DNA from: Riptortus pedestris
Lineage: Eukaryota; Arthropoda; Insecta; Hemiptera; Alydidae
Assembly (NCBI GenBank): GCA_019009955.1
Contig: CM032231.1
Span: 108,029,001 to 108,093,000 of the forward strand
DNA length: 64,000 bases
Direction: 5' to 3'
Below, piece after piece: positions 33,737-45,951 of this stretch. The notes below the pieces were generated by a model. That model worked only from the letters and a program-made list of their open reading frames with translations. It ran no database searches and was not told where the DNA came from. Within the stretch, counting starts at the first letter, position 1; every line of letters begins with the position of its first letter. The translations under genes and the position numbers were made by a program.

Positions 33737-34189
33737 TATTTCAATTCCACTTCCCCGAATTGGAAAGAAGTTCTTCAGACTTAGCTATTAATATTTCATT
33801 GCCTGAAGACTAATATCATATATTCTAATAGGATCAAACGTCTAAAATATCACTCCCATTAAGAAATGATTCATCTTTTCAGAAATGTAAAATTTCTAAT
33901 AGCTCTCTTTAAAAATATCATTTCCGTCTGATTTCTTTAGATGGGATGATAAGCATTAAAACTTTTATTTGTATGCCAACCACAATTCAAAAGGGTATAT
34001 ATATAGGATTCCTTAAAGCTTGCCATATAAAGACTTCCAAATCTAGCTTGCACTTAAATAATGTAAGTGTTAAAGTAAAGGCTCTCTGGCCTTAAGGCTT
34101 GAACAACATAACTATAAGTTATAAGGTGGGCTATAAGTTACGATAAATGCTGATATTATGTAATAATATACACTAGAGGAATGCCATAC
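33737..34189. other. Unassigned stretch
   Basis: Nothing recognised. Confidence 0.4.
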
Positions 34190-35244
34190 TGTTCAGTCAT
34201 CTTTAAATTGAATTTCCCGCGCTCGCTTAGTTCACAAACCCGCCGCATATGGAGATCACCAAGGTGGTGGCCAATAGATGAATATCATAAAGACAGTGGC
34301 CAATAGCGGAAACTACGGCGCTAGCTCAAGAAGGCACCGGCTTGTTTCAAGCGGAACAGGTAGTTGGGCTTTTTCCCTCTCCGGGGTAGTTTCTACCGCT
34401 ACAGTAATAGTGTACCCCACTTCAGAGATAAACGCTCAGTTGGGCTCTGACCCTCTCCAGGGTCGCTTCTACCGCTACAGTAAAAGTTTACCCCGCTACA
34501 AAGATACAGTACAGTTGGGTTCCCTCGCCCGAGTGAGAAAGGACGGTTAGTTGGCTCCGCAAAAGAAAGAATAGTATTCACCGCCCGCAACTCTAGTGTA
34601 AGAAAAGGATCGCCGCATCGAAAACAAAGGTCTCCGCAACCAGTATTCACCAGCTAGAAGACAGAATCTCATTGGGAACACAAAATAACACCGGAAGAAA
34701 AATCCACTTCATAAAAGGTATATGTTTCCCGCAGATACCTGTTTCTTTATTATCTACGAAAACAGTTAAATGAGTACTCATGAATATAGAACCGTTCCAT
34801 CATTATTTTGTATAAATATACATATATTATTGGCTTGCCGCTAAAGTTTAAAAACAAAGGGCTAACCATTGTGGTCTATCTAGGTTGTACAACCGTGTTT
34901 TATAAAGCTAAATTTCCTTTGTCCTCTCAACATCTATATCAATAAATGTTAATGTTTGCTTCAATAAGACATAAGGTTAGTTTCTAAATCAGCATTCTTT
35001 AGGATTTAAGTTGTATAAAATTGGCTGCCTACTATAAAGTTTATTATATGTTGCTTATTCAATATATACTTGATTCTTTGGAGAACTCAAATAGTGACTT
35101 GTATTATTCACCCTCATCTTTCCATAAAATAGTAAATATTTCAGTCTAATGCTTTCTTATGAGGAAATTATCTCTCTTTAATACTTTTATTTCAGTCTAA
35201 TGTTCTATTATTTTTACCGCAAAAGCTAACCGCACGCCCTAACA
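34190..35244 (+). mobile_element. Candidate BEL/Pao-type LTR
   Basis: Boundaries are inferred: the right edge ends in ACA directly before a primer-binding site (35248-35264), and a TGTTCAGTC start lies 1.05 kb upstream, giving TG...CA ends. The GC-richer upstream part contains about two and a half tandem units of roughly 75 bp (34359-34535) with TTCTACCGCTACAGTAA and CAGTTGGGCTCTGACCC phrases, as seen in LTR enhancers. I found no second LTR and no gag-pol, so this is an isolated 5' LTR with leader, or a truncated element. The short frame at 34278-34550 is not protein-like. Confidence 0.5.
34359..34535 (+). repeat. ~75-bp tandem repeat inside the LTR candidate
   Basis: AGTTGGGC/T starts recur at about 34362, 34438 and 34513. 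Each is followed by CCCTC, TTCTACCGCTACAGTAA and GTTTACCCC-like phrases with substitutions. Confidence 0.75.
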
Positions 35245-35247
35245 TTT

Positions 35248-35264
35248 TGGTGCCGAAACCGGGG
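35248..35264 (+). other. LTR-retrotransposon primer-binding-site-like sequence
   Basis: TGGTGCCGAAACCGGGG begins with TGG (complementary to a tRNA CCA end), three bases after the LTR end. TTTGGTGCCGAAACC is the usual context at this position in BEL/Pao elements. Confidence 0.6.
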
Positions 35265-36987
35265 AATTAATGGCTTCCCCGCCCCTTTATACATATGAGT
35301 AAAGGGGCGTACTATGAGGCAATTACAATTCAAGGTCTTTTAGTTTCTTCAAGTAAATCAAATTGAACACATTTTTTCACTGTAATCGATTGAAGTCAAC
35401 GAAAAGAAGAAAAAAAAAAAAAGGGCAGATAAACTCAACTACAGGTGAAATACGTTATAAGTTGATGGCTTGAGGGTGTGAAGGGGAAGAGGAGGGGGCT
35501 AAGCGAGTTAAACAGACTACCCTGGGTAGATTGCTTCGCCTGGGGGCCAAATTGGAAATTTGTCCCTTCACACCCCACACTACCTGCCCAGTTCCATTAC
35601 AACCCTCAACTTTAACTCGGGGACCGAGAGGAAATATCAGAAAAATTACCGGTCTCTATAAGCGAGCAGAGATTCAAACCGGAAAACCCCCAGAGTATAT
35701 ACTGTAGCTGACATTTTCATTTTAATAGCCACACCTAGTCCCTATACACTGGGAGTAAATTACCAAGGGAATATAGTTAAGAGAGGTGGATTTTTCTTAG
35801 CACTTCAATTGCTTTCCGGTCCATTTTAGCATTCTCCATCCCTTTAGAGGCCTCTCTATAGTCAATACTCTTGTTTTCAACCTGGCCTATAATCTCCACA
35901 ATCCGTGGTCAATACTATTAGCAACATCCTCCAGGATTGAAAAAAAAAATCTCGGTATTAAACAATAACGAGAAATAATCATGGTCTTCTTACTATGTGG
36001 CACCATAAACTTCAAATGATTATTTTCGTACCTGCCATACACTTCCATTAGTCAATATCGGATGTAGTCCTGTGCCTCATTGTCGAATGTTATTGTCAAC
36101 ATCCTCCAATCATCAGAGTCTTGGCTTGACCCTTTTTTGATACGCTATATTCCTTGTCGTTCTTTGGGAGTATTTTTTTTTTTTTTAGATGATCAACCTT
36201 CCACTCTTAATGAAAAGCACAATACTCGTTTCTATAAACATTTCGTCTAACTTGTTATTCGATCTTCACCTTATACTAATCTTCCATATTCCTTACTGAG
36301 CGAGAAATGTTCTCTCACATTTTCTTCTCCTAAGCACACAGGTATCTGTCAAGTCCAGAATACGCTTGCAAAAAAACGCCACAGGCCGTATAAAGAGAAT
36401 CATAAATTCTTCTAGGATTCCTCGATCCTGAGTATAGTCCATTTTTCAACATAGAGCAACACCTATTTGCGTTAGCCAATCAGTGCTATATAGTTTCGGT
36501 ACTCAATTTGAATCGTGTATTTCGGTGTTTCTCGTGTAAAACGTTTTATTAGATAGAAGGTACCTCACGACAAAATCGTATCTTGTTGCGACAATGAGGG
36601 TATTTCACACAAAGCCACATTTGTTACACAAGGTGTCATCGGAACTTGTTCAAAGAACCATAGCATTCCTTTCCAATGCTAAATCGACATCGATCTTTCG
36701 GTCTCAGATAAGAATGGAATACAGATTTTGCACTAGCAAATCATGTCACCATTTTAGGACCTATGCTTTCCTCGTCTGGTTGTTTCTGTCTACAGTGCCC
36801 ATGCCCTAATAGTACATTCGTCTAGGTTTGCCCATCCTGCAATGTAATGCGTCTGGAGCACATCTAGTGATTTCCAGCGTTCCTGATTTTTTATATCTGC
36901 GTATATAAGAGGAACTGCTTCATATAGCCTATGAAATATTTTCTACCCACTCCATTTTTTCTTCAATAAACATTGGAACTGATGGTC
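35265..36987. other. Unassigned; possible retroelement leader
   Basis: A hairpin CCCCGCCCCTTTA...TAAAGGGGCG lies at 35277-35310, and a GC-richer block lies at 35460-35780. No gag, protease or reverse-transcriptase motif was found. The frame at 36594-36809 is unrecognised. Confidence 0.4.
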
Positions 36988-37934
36988 TTAACCCTAGAAC
37001 TACCAAGGGGGGGGGGGCTCCTTGAGCCCACAGCTTTTTGTTTTTGTTCCCTATCACCCAATTTTAATGGAATATTTTTGATATTTTATGTATTTCTCAA
37101 AAATAATTCCTAGAATGAGGGAATAACAACAAAATTAAATAAAAAAATTTCTATGTTGAGAAAAAAAATTTTTTTTGACGTATGGGCTCGAGGAGCCCCC
37201 CCCCCCCTTGGTAATGCAAGGGGTAGTTATACACTTAAGTACCAGGGGGGGGGCTCCTCGAGCCCACTGATATTTAATACTACTTTTAACTAGTAATTCA
37301 AGTGTTATTAATTATATTGCTCAAATAATAATTACTTTGATGTAATTTTAACATACACAAACCTTCTCAAGTTTTTTTTTCCCCCAATAAAGATATATAT
37401 ATATTCTCCCCATATAATTTTTTTTTTTTTTTTTATAAAAAATATATTACTGAGATGGTTATAATTATTGCTCCTGATAGGTACTTTTTTAGAAAAGAGA
37501 AGATTTTCTAGGTTGTTCCCAACTAGGGGAACAGTTAGTCCATGCTGCATCCTGGACACAACATGGAGAAGAAATAGTGCTGGCCGAAGAAAGTACTTTG
37601 TATTTGAACTATCTGAGAGTTTACTAGTAAATTGTGTGTTGCTGAAAGGAGTGAAAATCTGGTGGGCATTTCTAGATCTTCAGTGAAGGCCATGGAGCAT
37701 GCTCTAGGGCGAGAACTGACTTATCCCCAATTGGAGGAACAAGGTTCATCAAGTGGAAGGCTAAGGTGTTACACTTGTGTTAGAGAAGCCAAATCAAAAA
37801 AAGAAAAATACAACAATCTATCAAAATCTAAGCAGCGTTGCTTCAAATGTAAACGTTCAGTGTATAACAAACACTCGGGAAAAAAATTATTGTGCAAAAG
37901 CACCGATAATTGCAATTACGAATCTGATAATTAG
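36988..37934 (+). mobile_element. piggyBac-type element remnant
   Basis: The left end is TTAA-CCCTAGAACTACC (36988-), the canonical TTAA target plus a CCCTAGAA start as in piggyBac. A G-run motif with GGGCTC(C/T)T(T/C)GAGCCCA appears in direct and inverted form at about 36999-37031, 37183-37213 and 37243-37267. A broken transposase C-terminus follows. I could not find the matching right end, so the right boundary is set at the end of the coding remnant. Confidence 0.7.
37510..37934 (+). pseudogene. piggyBac transposase C-terminal remnant
   Basis: First part (frame of 37468-37686): WRRNSAGRRKYFVFELSESL with LVNCVLLKG corresponds to the hydrophobic helix near the end of piggyBac transposases. 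After a frameshift near 37640-37660 the homology continues in the next frame as EHALGRELTYPQLEEQ, then a Cys-rich zinc-binding tail CYTCVREAK...CFKCKRSVYNKHSG...C (residues about 46-87 of the 37632-37934 frame). The catalytic DDD region is absent. It is non-functional. The family match rests on the CxxC-x(n)-CxxC...H...C tail and is strong. Confidence 0.78.
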
Positions 37935-39080
37935 ATTTTCTTAAATTATTATTCTATTATAAGATTTACCCTGCACTGACGAGCTAACTCGGCCCAGATG
38001 TTTAAAGACATCTCGAATCTTATTGAAAACCTAACTTAAGCCAGCAACAATCTTGCCTTTCCTAGTGGTAATTTATTTTCAATTTTGTATTTATACTTTA
38101 CAACATTCAAGGCTAAAAACTCCAGATGCGTTTTCTCCTAGTGGCCATCTCGGTAAATGTTCTCATTTCTCTTGGATATTCCAAGACTAAGTAATACGTG
38201 GCTTTTTTTTTTCTGAGTAAGAACTCTAGAGGAACACAACCAAGTAGGAACTAGGCATCCTATATCCTGTATGTGTTTTTGAGAACAATAGTGTTTAATA
38301 CATTTTTAAACTTGTGTCTTAGACTACCATCATCCTCAAATTTATAGTTTCACATTGTTTTATTTAAATGCTTAATTTTATTTCGTTATATTTTATAGTA
38401 TGTTTTAATAATTTTGAAAGCATTTTTTTTTCTTTATTTTAAAATTTTAGTGCAGAGAATCGGAATTAAATGATACCGAGCGACATTGCCTAGTTGTGGA
38501 GCTCATAAAATAAATAAATAAGTATTCTTAGGACTATAAAGAAGGAAAGACTGTCCTAACTGGGGCAGCTTAAAAAAATAAAAGAGGCAATCTTCTATAA
38601 AAATATGGACATATGAACATTAAGAAAGTATTCTAGTTATTTATTGAATTCCGAGCATTCAGGCATAGTAGGTTATAAGGAAAGTTGCCGGGAAAAGGCC
38701 CATGTCCCCTTGAAGGTCGAAGAACTCTTTTTAGAGTTAGAAAACATAATCTTGGTTTCTGGTCATAGAGAGTAAGAAAATAAAGAATTTTCATTCTTTC
38801 AAGACATCTGAGTAATTTTACAATAGTATTTCTTGAACCCTAATATCTCTTTCTCCCCTGAAACAAAAAAAGAAACTGCTAGAATCATATCTATTATAAC
38901 GATATTCTATGACTAATAACTTACTTAAAACTTTCAGTTCAAACTGTGTACTATCAGTCAGGTTAGTTAGCAAAAACATGCCCTGGTTCATTTAATTAAT
39001 CATTTTAGATAATAGTATCATTTTTATTGAATACGATAAACTAGTACATATCCAACATGTTTACACAATGTTAATAAAAA
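37935..39080. other. Unassigned stretch
   Basis: Nothing recognised. The piggyBac right end could lie here in decayed form. Confidence 0.4.
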
Positions 39081-39889
39081 AGTCCGTCACGCAGGGGCTG
39101 CGTAAACTAAGCAGATTTCCCGCGTGGAGTTTAAGAATAGATAAATCTACAAACCGGTAACACATTACCACCGTGAATATTAAGTGAATAAATACAAACG
39201 ATAATAAGAAACCTCCCGACGGAAAGCATTGGAAATTTAAACAAACAGTTCTGCCAACTTCTTACCGGAAAGAAAAACAATTACTGTAATATATCTCAGT
39301 ACAACGCATTAATTTGATTGAAAACTATTTGCTATATCTAGTACTGTAATGTCTAATGAATCAGAATAATTTTTATCTCAATCAATCAAATTTAAGTAGT
39401 CCAAGAACTTAAGAATGGGGAGGGGGGGGGGGGTCACCAGAACATATTTGCATGTATCTCATATAATAAATGTCTCTTGAAAACAATATTTGGTATTTAT
39501 TTGGTATTTAAGCTTCGAATGATGTGGCTTATTACATAACCGAGTATTGTTTATGTAACATAAGTAGAAGTGGGGGTTTGCTGAAGGCTGAAAACTGAAA
39601 AATGGAAATATCTCAGTTTAATATTCAAGATATTGAATAAATGTTTATGAATAACAATATTTATAGTAAATTTAATTTGCAATAAGATTAGTTCTAGACT
39701 ATTTTTCGATCGGACCTATGGTAACGGAGGTATTTCGAATTTTCGAAAATCCTTCCCTCTAAACCCCCCCCCCTCACCCTGACCCGATTTCAGCCGTTAA
39801 CGAACTTGGTCTTTCTTTTTACATAAAACGACTAAATTTCCAGTTTGGTAACGATTAAACAATAATTGCGACCGCTAGAGCGGTAACAG

Positions 39890-39925
<36 letters not shown>

Positions 39926-40225
39926 TTTTAAATGGACCTCATTTTCGTCATCTCCTGGGTAGGATCGAAGGACATTTGAAAAAAAATGTCCTAGGGAATA
40001 AATATATATAACAATATTTATAGTACATTTCATTTGCTATATGATTGATTTTATATATTTTTTTGATCCGACTAATAGTAACGTAAATATTTCGAATTTT
40101 CAAAATTCTCGCCTTCTAACCCCCCCCCCTCCCCTCCCCCTGGTCCGATTTCAATAATTCATTTTTCGATAATCGCGTCATAAGTACGACCTCAATAGCT
40201 GATTTCCCTTAAGGGAAATCTTTTA
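39081..40225 (-). mobile_element. HINE copy, subfamily A, with an internal HINE fragment
   Basis: It opens AGTCCGTCACGCAGGGGCTGCG after an A-run. The A arm, core, GCGACCGCTAGAGCGG and TA tract (39894-39921) follow. The 5' arm is then split at about 39995-40155 by a second piece of HINE core (AACAATATTTATAGTACATT to CTGGTCCGATTTCA). The terminus GATTTCCCTTAAGGGAAATC follows. Confidence 0.85.
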
Positions 40226-42144
40226 AAAAACAGGTTTATAAAATTGTAGTGAAGGAAATCATGAAATCGTCATTAGCATGACAAAATTGTTTTTAATGAG
40301 TTGGATATGGAGTAATCATGGTTACACCCCTTGGGGGTTGTTTGCCATCCAATGGCTGTTAATTATTGAATTTATTGTTGTTTTTAAACGCACCGAAGTG
40401 ATAAAGTTCTTTGAATTACACAGATGTAGAAATCCTTCTTTTTCTTCTGAGATTTACAAATTCAGACCGTAGTAATGAAGCCTAGTTATGAAAAATTTAG
40501 ATGTTTTGTTCCGAAAACTTTTGGAAAGCTAAAAGCTCCGATAGAAGAGAAATGGAAAACGGCTAATTTCACAGGAAAAATATCGGACAAAGCTAAAGGT
40601 ATTGAAGCGGAAAGGGAGTAGCTATCTGCATTTCTAATTAACAGAGAAGGTAGTTTGGTCGAGTTCGTTAGCGAGTGCTATAAACGATCTGTCAACAGAG
40701 GGAGGCACCCTTTCCCAGGTTTTACTAATTTAAGTCGCAATTCCTTCCTTTTTTTTTTCCTTTTTACTTGAAAAATTTCGTTTTCTACCTAACGAAGCTC
40801 CTGACATTCCACTGTGTACTTTATCAATCCTCCATGCTTTTTTCACTCGACTTCTGATAGAGTTTTCCAATGAAATCGTTATAACTAGCATGTGTCATAA
40901 CTCAGAACATTCGAGATAACTTTCGTTCGGTATCGCTCCAGAGGTATTTGAGAAAAACATTATACTTCTAGTTACGTAGTTGACTACAACGATGGGACAA
41001 GAAGAATTCCCTATCGGATTTTATTATGCATTATAATACATAATAAATAAATATTTATTATATTGATACTTTTATTACAAAAATAATAAACTTTGGTTAT
41101 TAGGGTCATTTGGATTTCAAAATTAAGTACACAAACTTTAAAGTTTTTAACACTACACAATTTATTTGTTGTTAACTACTCACTTTTACGCACTTGGTAA
41201 ATTATTCTTCACCACTAATCACAACATTCCACATGACTAACAGGAACTTTTGACGGATAACAATAATTACATAGACTCAGTCATTAAACATCTTAGAAAC
41301 ATTAATATACACAAAACTCTATAGTCTACAATTTCTACACACAACACTTCTCTTCTTTATTAGCAGGGTGTATACACTTTATTTTTTTTATATGTTCCTT
41401 TATTTTTCTTTTTTTTTCCTCCCTTCTATACTTAAATTTTCATCACCCTGATGTTTCCATACACAATATCGTTTCCTACATATACGACTATGCCAATGAA
41501 CCGTTTCATGAATCACCGTAGTTCATTCGTTTTCTCTTTTTTCGTTATTTTCTTTTTTGAGGACAAATGAGTGAATCGTTGGCGTTTCGGCTCATATAAT
41601 ATAAATAAATAAATAAAAAATAATCACAATATGAATTATTACCTTCCAGTTCTTGTCACACAGCAAAATCACGTGAATCACTGACGTTCACAAAACACGG
41701 CACTGCACTGGTCATTTCTAAATACTGCACTGCACTGAAACTAAACAGCACTTTTCACTGAAAGCTGCACGGTTTTTTACTTTATAAAAACTGTACTTTT
41801 TTTTGCTTTAAAAAGCTGTACTTTTTGTTTAGAGGTGGGAGAAACAAAAACTAGTAAAAAAAATGAAACACAAAGTAATATAAAGAACAAAACTAAGGGA
41901 ACGGAACACCAAAAGAAACAAGAACAGAACTTAGAACAAAAAAGAGTGGTAAATAAAATGTTAAATGGAAATTTAGTAACAACTATTCATAAAAAGAGGC
42001 AAACAACATACACATTTAAACACGTCTCATAGACAAATACACACACAAACTAAACAACGATATTTTTCATCGTTAAATATGACTGCTTAACTCAGAAATC
42101 ACTTTGGGCACTAATTACAATTGATTACTATTTCAGTATTAAAC

Positions 42145-42148
<4 letters not shown>

Positions 42149-42205
<57 letters not shown>
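42149..42205. repeat. (TA)n microsatellite outside a HINE
   Basis: About 28 pure TA units. The flanks (ACACAAA / TTACCTATATTG) do not match HINE arms. Confidence 0.95.
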
Positions 42206-42206
<1 letters not shown>

Positions 42207-42999
42207 CCTATATTGTAATCACCACCAAACTTGAGCGGGGAGTAAAATGACTTGAAGTTGTCACCAGCTCTGTACATGGAAGCAGGAACTCCTGGAAGCG
42301 CTTAACGCTCAATAATTTTGAAGGAGAAAAATTATCTTGTTACTTTCTACTTACCTACAGAGGCTAGTGCTCGTATTCCCTGCTATATTTAAGTGTTATT
42401 ACAGACCTTGGATAGCTACTTCTTCATTGAGTAACTACTCAACTACCTCACGACGCTAAACTATTTCTTTGAAACCGTCAACAGACTTCAATTAGTATCT
42501 ACTTCAATTAGTATGAAGGGTAGTTCTAATATCTATTAGAAGGTATCTAGGTACAAAAAAAACTATACGTAGATCAACTTAATTTTTGAACTGCTGTAAA
42601 TGGGAATAAGCCACGAATCGTAGCAGCTGCTTTAAAAATTTACGCATTTACAGTTCGGTACTACGGCTAAAATTCATTTCCGTGATAAAAGCTGTCTGCA
42701 AGGCAAAGTAGTCTCCCAACATAAGACGAATTATCTTTAACACAAAAAATCCTAAATTACATTCCCATTCTTTGAGAAGCGAAAGCTCGTAAAATTGTTG
42801 GTCTATTGAGAAAGATCCAACTCACTCCTCAGTAGGATCGATCGGCTAATCTGGTTCCAAACCATATGTCTATGGGTTGCTCAATGGCCAATTTGAACAA
42901 ATCCAGGAAAGAATTGACTAATACATCGAAAGAGCTACTGAAACTTGAGTCCTAAATTGGCAAATTTATCTTGACACACACTCATTAGTTATCCATGTC

Positions 43000-43001
<2 letters not shown>

Positions 43002-43037
<36 letters not shown>
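43002..43037 (+). repeat. Poly(A) run of 36
   Basis: An uninterrupted A36. It could mark the tail of a retrotransposed sequence, but no recognisable LINE or processed gene lies upstream. Confidence 0.9.
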
Positions 43038-43039
<2 letters not shown>

Positions 43040-43757
43040 CGTTGGGTTATTTCAGAATTATACGCATCAGAAGTAAATTATATTTATTTTTATTCCTTAA
43101 AATTATTTTAATTCAGAGATTCCAAAACATCTATGTCTCTCAGATTAATGTTAGGATTGCATACACCTATAATCTTACTATGGCAAGAAGAGAACTTATA
43201 CCTTGATAAAGAGACTTGACTTCAAACTATAAACGAGTATCACGTTTTCGTGTGACCTAAATCTCTGGGTTCTATCTGAGAAATCATCTCTTTAGGGCAA
43301 CAGCATACAGTAAAGCCCTCTCTTGGAGAAGTTTGGTCGCTTCTCCATCTTTCTTCTATTTTATGTTTTCTTTCTTCTATTTTGTGTTCATCATTCTTCC
43401 TTTTTACTCCGTGACTTGAGCGAACTACTGACTGAGGGTCCCTTTAAGGGATATCAGCTATTGAAGTTGTACCAATAGACGATTCTTGAAATTATTCCTT
43501 AAATTCCATCAATCCTACCAAGAAATCGAAAAAAGGTCTTTTAAAAAATGTATTTCAGTGTGTAAAACTACCTGTCTTCTAGTCTAGGAGCTGCAATTTT
43601 CGCTTGATCGGTACCAATCAAACTCGATATATAAGTTTTTCATGTAAAACTAAAGATCAACTTCATTAAAGACTAAAATAGGTCTGGAGAGAGGGGGGGT
43701 TAGATGGTAAAATAATCAAAAATTCAAAATATCTTCATTATTATGAAACCTATAGAG

Positions 43758-44367
43758 CAGGGGTCTCAAAACTACGGCCCGAGGGCTACATCCGGCCCGC
43801 GGACGGAATTTGTCCGGCCCGCGGAGAGCTAGCATACTTGAAAACTCCTTTTAGAGAACATATTTTTTATAGCAAATTAAATTTAGTTTTCTGAAGTATT
43901 CTAATTTTATGTTGAATAATTATTAATATGACATCTACATTGATTTGGCCATGGGATAACTGCTCATAACATTCTTCTAGGCTTATTGTTATTGTTTTTG
44001 TGATAATACTGCGATTTCAATCCGCGCTTCATAGCTTCGATTTTTTCTGTCCGCAAACTTCCTGTATATTTTGATTAATTTTGAAAATGTTTTGTTTCAT
44101 AATGACGTTTAATGTTATATTCTTTGAGAACGGCTATGCTTTCATTGCAAATCAAACATAGCGCCTTGTTACTGGACTCAATTACTAAATACTGAATGTT
44201 CCACTGATCTTTGAATTTTCCGCATTCACTATCAATTTTTTGCTTCTTTTCCATACTACTAAATCACACACAAAAGCAACAATTCAAATCAAAAATATGG
44301 TTTTGGCCCTTGGAACTTACTGGAGTAATCAGTATGGCCCTAAGGCTGGAAAGTTTGGAGACCCCTG
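43758..44367 (-). mobile_element. hAT element with BED zinc-finger remnant (hAT-c)
   Basis: The 610-bp insert has inverted ends CAGGGGTCTCAAAACTAC and CAGGGGTCTCCAAACTTTC (read inward) and the perfect 8-bp duplication CTATAGAG at 43750-43757 and 44368-44375. The near-terminal CGGCCCGAGGGCTACATCCG / GGCCCGCGG motifs are typical of Charlie/ZBED-like hATs. On the minus strand it retains only the N-terminal part of a transposase, so it is an internally deleted copy. Confidence 0.92.
43979..44254 (-). pseudogene. hAT transposase N-terminal BED-type zinc-finger region
   Basis: ATG at 44252-44254 on the minus strand starts MEKKQKIDSECGKFKDQW. CLICNESIAVLKEYNIKRHY then ETKH follows, a C-x2-C...H-x4-H zinc finger of the kind opening GTF2IRD2/FAM200/ZBED5-like hAT transposases. 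A TAA stop interrupts after residue 59 (44075-44077). Homology continues in the same frame (SKYTGSLRTEKIEAMKRGLK) to about 43979, so the stop is a nonsense mutation within the original reading frame. The finger would bind the element's ends. The catalytic and dimerisation domains are deleted. Confidence 0.85.
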
Positions 44368-44904
44368 CTATAGAGCAATCGTATACAACTAGTCTTGCTG
44401 CTCATTTAATTCTCAAATATTGTTCTATACACTTTTTCTCTATCTTAACCCCCCCCCCCAGATTTTTGCATTTTTTTTAATATTCAGCCTTCAGTAAACC
44501 TCCAATTTTTAATTTCAAAAACTAAAAATATCTCTGTTACTATGTGTCGGAAAAATGTCATAGAACCAACTTGTAAATTAGTAATACTCTACAATTGTTG
44601 TTATTTATTTTATCTCTTAACTCTAATATTAAGAGAGTTAGTTTTATTTAGAAAAAGAGTATAAGAGAAGATGAAATCACCATTGTGTTATCCAGCGGGG
44701 GGGGGGACTTAGATTACTCTGCCCCTCTGTGACGGACTTTTCATTGTTCAAATAGATCTTTTCATTACGTTTTTTTCTAAATAACATATTTTTACATTGA
44801 TAAAGCATTTAAAAACCTCATATAACCCATTTTCTCTCTTGTAAATAAAATTCATTTTCATCGGCGGCTAACTTCATGGTGTCGACAGTATGCATGACGG
44901 AATA

Positions 44905-45013
44905 TCCTGACATCCTCATCTTCGTCATCTCCTGGGTAGGAAGGATGGACATTTGAAGACATTTTTCGAAAACCTTGTCATGAGTATTGCACCATAGGGG
45001 AAGTCTGCCAAAA
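44905..45013 (-). mobile_element. HINE 5' arm remnant
   Basis: CTTCGTCATCTCCTGGGTAGG, GGATGGACATTTGAAGAC, TTTTTCGAAAACCTTGTCATG and GGGGAAGTCTGCCAAAA match the 5' end with a broken palindrome. Confidence 0.75.
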
Positions 45014-45148
45014 TTTGATGTTGAAACCTCATGACTATCTTTTACTCATATTAAATTAAATAAAGGAAATGTTTTGCTGTATTACATTTAAAATTGTTTC
45101 ATGTTAATGCTATAAACGATATCTCCATTAAAATGCATCAGATCAAAA

Positions 45149-45877
45149 AGTCCGTCACGCAGGGGCTGCGTAAACTAAGCAGACTTCCCTCGTGAAGATC
45201 AATAATAGATAAATCTATATATTGCTAACACAACACCACCGTGAATAAATACAAGCTGAAATAAGAAATTTTTCATCCAATTCCAATAACCTGCCGACAG
45301 GAATGTAAAACAATTTCTGAAATATATCAGAATATAACATATTAATTTTATTGAGCACTATTTACTATATCTAGTTCTGTAATTAATAATGAGTCAGAAT
45401 AATTGTTATCTCAATCAATCAAATTTTAGTAGTCCAAAACCTTAAGTCAGGGGGGGGGGTCACCAGGACATATTTGCATGTATCTCGTATAATAAAGGTC
45501 TCTTGAATTGTATTCAAGATGTTTCGTATTTAAGCTTCGAATAATGTGATTTATTATGTAGCAGAGTATTGATTATGTAACATGAGTAGAAGTGGCGGTT
45601 TGCTGATGGCTGGGAAACTGAAAATATCTCGGTTAATATTCAAGATATTGAATAAATGTATATAGCAATATTTATAGTACATTTAATTTGCAATAAGATT
45701 AGTTCTAGACTATAACGGAGATATTTCGAATTTTCGAAAATCCTCCCCTCTAAACCCCCCCCTCCCCTGACCCGATTTCAGCCGTTAACGAACTTGGTCT
45801 TTCTTTTAACATAAAACTACTAAATTTCCAGTTTGGTAACGATTAAACAATAATTGCGACCGCTAGAGCGGTAACAG

Positions 45878-45951
<74 letters not shown>

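Larger units (their letters stand above)
40226..43433. other. Largest unassigned stretch
   Basis: It contains a (TA)n tract at 42149-42205 and an A36 run at 43002-43037. Frames at 40278-40472 and 41835-42032 are short and lack motifs. This is the longest block without an identified transposon, so unnoticed host regulatory or untranslated sequence is possible. Confidence 0.35.
43434..44738 (+). mobile_element. HINE copy hosting a BED-finger hAT element
   Basis: The 5' end (CCCTTTAAGGGATATCAGCT) and a decayed arm without a TA tract precede the core. The core is interrupted at 43758-44367, resumes (CAATCGTATACAACTAGTC), and ends with a damaged hairpin (CTGCCCCTCTGTGACGGACT). Confidence 0.8.

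Noticed and set aside
34278..34650. Frames of 83-90 codons on both strands
   Set aside because: Coincide with the 75-bp tandem units of the LTR candidate and have no domain.
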